This document shows positions 20,490 through 23,714 of a DNA stretch of 23,714 nucleotides, piece by piece; within the stretch, counting starts at the first letter, position 1; every line of letters begins with the position of its first letter. The DNA lies in the NCBI GenBank assembly GCA_964409985.1, contig CAYPEZ010000010.1, positions 1 to 23,714 of the forward strand, written 5' to 3'. This DNA is from CAYPEZ01 sp964409985 (lineage in GTDB: Bacteria > Patescibacteriota > Minisyncoccia > Phycocordibacterales > UBA6899). Below the pieces are notes generated by a model, which was given only the letters and a program-made list of their open reading frames with translations, searched no databases and was not told where the DNA came from. The position numbers were made by a program, and so were the translations under genes.

Positions 20490-21955
20490 TTCGGCTCATT
20501 GAAGACATTATTCCACCAGATCGACCAGAAGAGACGCCACCCCCAAAGGTGATGCGTGCTTATCCGCCACAAGACTCTCAGCCAGAAGAGCCTCAGACAG
20601 CGCCTGCACCGCGTATTCATCATGAACTTTTCGACAGAGAGACTCGAGAAGAGACGCGCGCCATTGCTGAACCGCCGCCATTTATTTCACGCATTCCTAC
20701 AAGAGATGAAGTGCGAAATACTTCATTCCTTGATCGCAAACCAAAAGAACGCACTCCGCTCTCTGTAGAAACAGACTCAAAAGGACTTTTCCAGGTTATT
20801 CGTCGTCACGCTCTGCCAGCGCTTGCGGTAGTCTGTGTGCTTGCGTATGTCGCATTGTCACTGACAGTCTTTTTTAGAGCAAAAATTATTGTGACACCGA
20901 AGAGTGAGCGTGTTGTCCTCAATAGTCACCTTACTGCGGGCAAAGATGCAGCAACAGGCCTCTCTTTTAGTGTTTTTTCAGTTACCGCGACAGAGACGAA
21001 GGATGTCCTTGCGACAGAAACAAAGAATGTGAACACAAAGTCGTCTGGGAAAATTGTTGTTTACAATGAATATAGCGCTTCAAGTCAGCGCTTGATCAAA
21101 AATACGCGTTTCCAAGCCGCGAATGGAAAGATCTACCGCATTTCAGAATCAATTGTCGTTCCTGGTGTTGCGACGGTTGGAGGGAAGAAGGTTCCGGGAA
21201 GTATCGAAGTGACAGTCTATGCTGATGAGCCAGGAGCAGAATACAACATCCCCCTGACTGACTTTACTGTCCCAGGCTTTAAGGGAGATCCTCGATACAA
21301 TAAATTTTACGCACGTTCTAAAACGCCGATGACAGGAGGATTTGCGGGGGAAATGCGCGTTGTCGCTGATGCAGATTTGGCAACAGCGCGAGAGGAAATA
21401 GAAAAAAATCTTTCGAATCGTCTCAGAACAGAAGCACGTAATGCTGTTCCAGAAGAGTTTGTTCTTTTTGACGAAGGAATGTTCATCGTCACAAAACCAC
21501 TCTCCAGAACAGACGTTGAAGGGAATGAACAGGCCGTGCGACTCGAGGAGGTTTCCACCTTACAGGCAGTGATGTTCCCTCGGGCACTCCTTGCGTCTGC
21601 TCTTGCGAAAGACGCAGTGCCGAATTACGACGGATCCCCTGTGTCGGTTCCAGATCTTGATCTCCTGAAGATTGCGATTGTGCCAAAGGATGAGAGTGCG
21701 TGGCTTGAAAATGAGCTCCATATCACCGTGTCAGGTGATTCAACAATTGTTTGGAATGTAAATGCGGAAGAGCTTGTGGCTGATCTTCTCGGGAAGAAGC
21801 GCTCTGTCTTTGCTGAGGTGTTGGCAAAAATACCATCAATCAATGAAGCAGAAGTAGAATTTCGTCCAGCGTGGTGGAGAGGAAAATTCCCAGGAAATAA
21901 AGAGCGTATTCTTGTGGTTGTGAAAGGCGTAGATGTGTCAACGGCAGCTCAGTAG
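20486..21955 (+). CDS. Bitopic membrane protein with baseplate-J-like extracytoplasmic domain
   Basis: A 489-residue protein. Residues 1-105 are a Pro- and Glu-rich cytoplasmic tail; one transmembrane helix lies at about 108-130; the remainder is extracytoplasmic. The outer part begins with a beta-rich region (KIIVTPKSERVVLNSHLTAG) and a segment SGKIVVYNEYSASSQRLIKN followed by TRFQAANGKIYRI and PGSIEVTVYADEPGAEYNI, which resembles baseplate-J-like proteins common in Patescibacteria. A helical hairpin and a second beta domain follow (LHITVSGDSTIVWNV). It overlaps the PilM-like gene by 4 nt, so the pair probably forms one complex at the cell envelope. The phage-tail name reflects fold similarity only; no other phage genes are nearby. 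Confidence 0.7.
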   Translation: MIRLIEDIIPPDRPEETPPPKVMRAYPPQDSQPEEPQTAPAPRIHHELFDRETREETRAIAEPPPFISRIPTRDEVRNTSFLDRKPKERTPLSVETDSKGLFQVIRRHALPALAVVCVLAYVALSLTVFFRAKIIVTPKSERVVLNSHLTAGKDAATGLSFSVFSVTATETKDVLATETKNVNTKSSGKIVVYNEYSASSQRLIKNTRFQAANGKIYRISESIVVPGVATVGGKKVPGSIEVTVYADEPGAEYNIPLTDFTVPGFKGDPRYNKFYARSKTPMTGGFAGEMRVVADADLATAREEIEKNLSNRLRTEARNAVPEEFVLFDEGMFIVTKPLSRTDVEGNEQAVRLEEVSTLQAVMFPRALLASALAKDAVPNYDGSPVSVPDLDLLKIAIVPKDESAWLENELHITVSGDSTIVWNVNAEELVADLLGKKRSVFAEVLAKIPSINEAEVEFRPAWWRGKFPGNKERILVVVKGVDVSTAAQ

Positions 21956-21957
21956 TC

Positions 21958-21986
21958 TTGACGTAAGAAGAAATTTCCTCTATTCT
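21958..21986 (+). promoter_or_regulatory. Promoter TTGACG-17-TATTCT for infA
   Basis: TTGACG (21958-21963) overlaps the stop region of the J-like gene; 17 bp later is TATTCT (21981-21986). Predicted start near 21993, giving a leader of about 35 nt. A second -10-like AATACT (22017-22022) ends 5 nt before ATG 22028. Confidence 0.6.
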
Positions 21987-22027
21987 CTTCCTTAATAATC
22001 CTTAAACACAAGGCAGAATACTATTTC

Positions 22028-22273
22028 ATGGGAATTGATCAACCAGCACACAATCCGCAGTCTCACTCTGGCCAAAAACCAATGTTAGGGACAGTGACTG
22101 AGGCACTCCCAAATACACTTTTTCGAGTAGAAAAAGATAGTGATGGGGAAGTTATCATCGGGTATCTTTCTGGAAAAATGCGTATGCATCGAATCAAGGT
22201 TCTCGTCGGAGATAGGGTTGAACTTGAGCCAAACCCATACGGGGGGAAGCAAAGGATTGTCAAACGTTTATAA
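22028..22273 (+). CDS. infA: Translation initiation factor IF-1
   Basis: An 81-residue S1/OB-fold factor that binds the ribosomal A site during initiation. The family core is plain: GTVTEALPNTLFRVEKD, IIGYLSGKMRMHRIKVLVGDRVELEPNPYGG, then RIVKR. The N terminus is about ten residues longer than in most IF-1 (MGIDQPAHNPQSHSGQKP), polar and likely flexible; starting at the inner ATG (22082) would remove part of the first strand context, so 22028 is kept. It opens the ribosomal cluster but has its own promoter, and a second promoter plus terminator separates it from rpmJ. Confidence 0.95.
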   Translation: MGIDQPAHNPQSHSGQKPMLGTVTEALPNTLFRVEKDSDGEVIIGYLSGKMRMHRIKVLVGDRVELEPNPYGGKQRIVKRL

Positions 22274-22284
22274 ATGTGTATAAT
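22257..22284 (+). promoter_or_regulatory. Strong promoter TTGTCA-16-TATAAT ahead of rpmJ
   Basis: TTGTCA (22257-22262) in the end of infA and a perfect TATAAT (22279-22284) are 16 bp apart. Predicted start near 22291, right at the hairpin that follows. This is the best sigma-70-like promoter in the window. Confidence 0.75.
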
Positions 22285-22292
22285 AGGCCACT

Positions 22293-22334
22293 GAAACCAC
22301 ATTAAGGGGCTTGCCCCGAAGGGTTTCTTTTTTT
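22293..22334 (+). terminator. Candidate attenuator (intrinsic terminator) ahead of rpmJ-rpsM-rpsK-rpsD
   Basis: Outer arms GAAACC (22293-22298) and GGTTTC (22322-22327) enclose an inner stem GGGG-CTTG-CCCC (22306-22317) with the stable CUUG tetraloop; seven Ts follow (22328-22334). It starts within a few bases of the predicted transcription start and ends 20 nt before the rpmJ ATG, so transcripts from this promoter either stop as a roughly 44-nt RNA or read into the ribosomal genes. It may also terminate infA transcripts. Confidence 0.75.
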
Positions 22335-22354
22335 GTCGTATTCAAATACCCCAC

Positions 22355-22468
22355 ATGCGTGTCCGAGCATCCATCAAGAAAAAGTGCGAATCATGTAAGA
22401 CCGTCCGTCGAAGAGGGTATGTGTATATTATCTGCAAGAATGTCCGTCATAAACAGCGTCAAGGTTAA
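22355..22468 (+). CDS. rpmJ: Ribosomal protein bL36
   Basis: A 37-residue zinc-type L36 of the large subunit: MRVRASIKKKCESCKTV then RRRGYVYIICKNVRHKQRQG. The zinc ligands are C11, C14, C27 and H32, the classical C-C-C-H set. It lies in the usual bacterial place between infA and rpsM, 20 nt after the terminator hairpin. No Shine-Dalgarno precedes the ATG. Confidence 0.95.
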   Translation: MRVRASIKKKCESCKTVRRRGYVYIICKNVRHKQRQG

Positions 22469-22480
22469 TTTTTTACATCC

Positions 22481-22861
22481 ATGCGTATTTTAGGTATTAA
22501 TGTCCCAGAACAAAAACAACTTGAGGTAGGTCTCATGCTTTTTTATGGCATCGGCCGCGCAAAGAGTCGTGAGATTTTGACCCAGGTTGGTGTGAAGTGG
22601 ACAGCGAAACCAAAGGATCTAACTCCAGACGAGGAAAATAAGATTCGAAAGATTGTTGAGGGGATGCGTGTTGAAGGAGATCTTCGACGAGAGATCGCTC
22701 AGAATATCAAGCGTCTCAAGGACATCAAGAGCTATCGTGGAATGCGTCATTCTCGTGGTCTGCCTGTTCGCGGGCAGCGTACGCGTACAAACTCACGTAC
22801 GGTTCGCGGGAACGTTCGTCGCACGATGGGTTCAGGTCGTCGTAAGGTTGATTTGAAGTAA
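22481..22861 (+). CDS. rpsM: Ribosomal protein uS13
   Basis: A 126-residue small-subunit head protein contacting the P-site tRNA. It shows MRILGINVPEQKQLEVGL, the helix-two-turn-helix part YGIGRAKSREIL, and the conserved basic end RGLPVRGQRTRTNSRTVRG with a Lys/Arg tail. The gene is 12 nt after rpmJ, with an A/T-rich spacer and no Shine-Dalgarno. Confidence 0.97.
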   Translation: MRILGINVPEQKQLEVGLMLFYGIGRAKSREILTQVGVKWTAKPKDLTPDEENKIRKIVEGMRVEGDLRREIAQNIKRLKDIKSYRGMRHSRGLPVRGQRTRTNSRTVRGNVRRTMGSGRRKVDLK

Positions 22862-22880
22862 TCCGAAATTTATTACTACT

Positions 22881-23315
22881 ATGGGAAAGAAACGTATCGT
22901 TAAGAAGCAGGGAGGTTCAGTCGATCAAGGGCTGAAAACACGCTCACTCTCCAAGGTTTCCAAGAAGCGTATTGCTCATGGAATCCTCCATATTCAGTCG
23001 ACGTACAACAATACCATTGTTTCTTTGACCGACGCACAAGGGAATCTTGCTTTTGCCTCATCATCTGGAGCTCTTGGCTTCTCTGGCGCAAAGAAAGGTA
23101 CCCCATTCGCAGCAGCAAAGGTTGGTGAGCACCTTGCAGAAAAAGGAGAACAAGTTGGCCTCAAGTCTGTCGATGTCATTGTTCGCGGAGTAGGAAGTGG
23201 ACGTGAGTCTGCCATTCGCGCATTTGCATCTCGCGGAATTGAAGTTCAGTCAATCAAAGACCGCACACCTGTTCCTCATAATGGTCCTCGTCCTAAGAAA
23301 GAGCGCCGTGTCTAA
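22881..23315 (+). CDS. rpsK: Ribosomal protein uS11
   Basis: A 144-residue platform protein of the small subunit. After a basic N-terminal extension of about 30 residues (MGKKRIVKKQGGSVDQG...), the core is typical: GILHIQSTYNNTIVSLTDAQG, SSGALGFSGAKKGTPFAA, VRGVGSGRESAIRAFASRG, and the end PVPHNGPRPKKERRV. It follows rpsM by 19 nt in the standard alpha-operon order. Confidence 0.97.
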   Translation: MGKKRIVKKQGGSVDQGLKTRSLSKVSKKRIAHGILHIQSTYNNTIVSLTDAQGNLAFASSSGALGFSGAKKGTPFAAAKVGEHLAEKGEQVGLKSVDVIVRGVGSGRESAIRAFASRGIEVQSIKDRTPVPHNGPRPKKERRV

Positions 23316-23335
23316 TCATCTACGATAATTCCAAT

Positions 23336-23714
23336 ATGTCTGATCCAAAGTGTAAAATTTGTCGCCGTGCAGGAGAAAAACTCTTTTTGAAGGGAGCAAA
23401 ATGCTTTACCCCAAAGTGTACATTTGAGAAGAAGCCAACCCCACCAGGAAAGCCGCTTTCAGAGCGTAAGCACCGCTCCACTGTCACTGAATACGGGATG
23501 CAGATGCGTGAGAAGCAAAAGGTACGCAACGTCTACGGGCTTCGTGAGAAGCAGTTTGCGCGCTATGTCGAAGAAGCCATGAGCGTCAAAGGGGGAAATC
23601 CCGTTGACCGCCTCTTCCAGCGACTTGAGCATCGCCTCGATAACATTGTCTTTCGCCTCGGACTTGCGAACTCTCGAGTTCAGTCACGCCAGATGGTTGC
23701 TCACGGACATATTC
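23336..23714 (+). CDS. rpsD: Ribosomal protein uS4, zinc-binding form, 3' end outside window
   Basis: The first 126 codons of S4, which nucleates 30S assembly on 16S rRNA. The N-terminal knuckle keeps four cysteines, C6, C9, C23 and C28 (CKIC then CFTPKC), so it is the zinc-containing form. Family parts follow: KHRSTVTEYGMQMREKQKVR, YGLREKQFARYV, and the start of the S4 RNA-binding domain at RLEHRLDNIVFRLGLANSRVQ. The ATG at 23336 has a -10-like GATAAT (23324-23329) ending 6 nt upstream and no Shine-Dalgarno. In many bacteria S4 is the repressor of this very operon (rpsM-rpsK-rpsD-rpoA-rplQ). Confidence 0.96.
   Translation, partial: MSDPKCKICRRAGEKLFLKGAKCFTPKCTFEKKPTPPGKPLSERKHRSTVTEYGMQMREKQKVRNVYGLREKQFARYVEEAMSVKGGNPVDRLFQRLEHRLDNIVFRLGLANSRVQSRQMVAHGHI

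Noticed and set aside
20486..21955. Prophage baseplate gene
   Set aside because: The match is to a fold common in Patescibacteria envelope proteins; the protein has a transmembrane helix and no phage structural genes lie near.
1..23714. CRISPR array, insertion sequences, tRNA or rRNA genes
   Set aside because: Looked for regular spaced repeats, transposase motifs with terminal repeats and cloverleaf or rRNA signatures by eye; none seen. The longest gene-free stretch is about 160-210 bp (854 to 1011 or 1062).
1..23714. UGA recoding as in Gracilibacteria/Absconditabacteria
   Set aside because: UGA ends several genes at the expected family length and forms ATGA stop-start overlaps; no in-frame UGA interrupts a recognised protein.

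Overview
The window reads as a chromosomal segment of a Candidate Phyla Radiation (Patescibacteria) bacterium. The case rests on gene content. There is a shortened alanyl-tRNA synthetase that stops after its editing domain. There are sigma-region-4/HARE regulators and VirB4/HerA-partner-like membrane proteins of a kind I associate with these genomes. A PilM-like protein is paired with a bitopic baseplate-J-like protein, genes are packed with 4-nt overlaps, and ribosomal genes lack Shine-Dalgarno sequences. UGA is used as a normal stop (for example in the ATGA overlaps), so this is not one of the UGA-to-Gly recoded lineages. I cannot place it more finely from sequence alone.

Layout, left to right. 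1-563 is the 3' end of ychF. 564-1430 is a small accessory patch: two divergent zinc-ribbon genes (638-853 on minus; 1012/1063-1392 on plus) with strong Shine-Dalgarno sequences and hairpin terminators. 1431-3848 is leuS. 3986-5014 is a solitary regulator (sigma-70 region 4 plus HARE-HTH) with its own promoter, a perfect palindrome near the start site and a terminator. 5111-10505 is a tightly overlapping run: a type-IV-secretion-like membrane protein, mltG, murC, a DEDDh exonuclease and mnmA. 10527-12291 holds an anchored FKBP isomerase, an anchored protein of unknown function and an ATP-cone/nuclease fusion. 12392-15255 holds mgtC, galU and a membrane-anchored phospholipase D. 15302-16420 holds pyrH and a DUF1761 membrane protein. 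16481-16861 is a self-contained small gene. 16885-19227 is alaS and a TsaC-like gene. 19278-21955 is the PilM-like/J-like pair. 21958-23714 is infA, then a promoter followed at once by an intrinsic terminator, then rpmJ-rpsM-rpsK-rpsD (last gene cut by the window end).

Functionally, most of the window is housekeeping: translation (leuS, alaS, infA, rpmJ, rpsM, rpsK, rpsD, ychF), tRNA modification (mnmA, tsaC), peptidoglycan (murC, mltG), UDP-sugar and UMP supply (galU, pyrH), and envelope proteins (FKBP, PLD, MgtC, PilM/J-like).

The most notable signals are regulatory. A -10-like TATNNT hexamer ends 6-9 nt before the start codon of about seven transcription-unit-leading genes that have no Shine-Dalgarno, which points to leaderless mRNAs. 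There is a candidate attenuator ahead of the rpmJ-rpsD ribosomal genes and a candidate operator ahead of the sigma4-HARE gene. Shine-Dalgarno-led genes are confined to a few small accessory genes plus leuS, which carries both kinds of signal.
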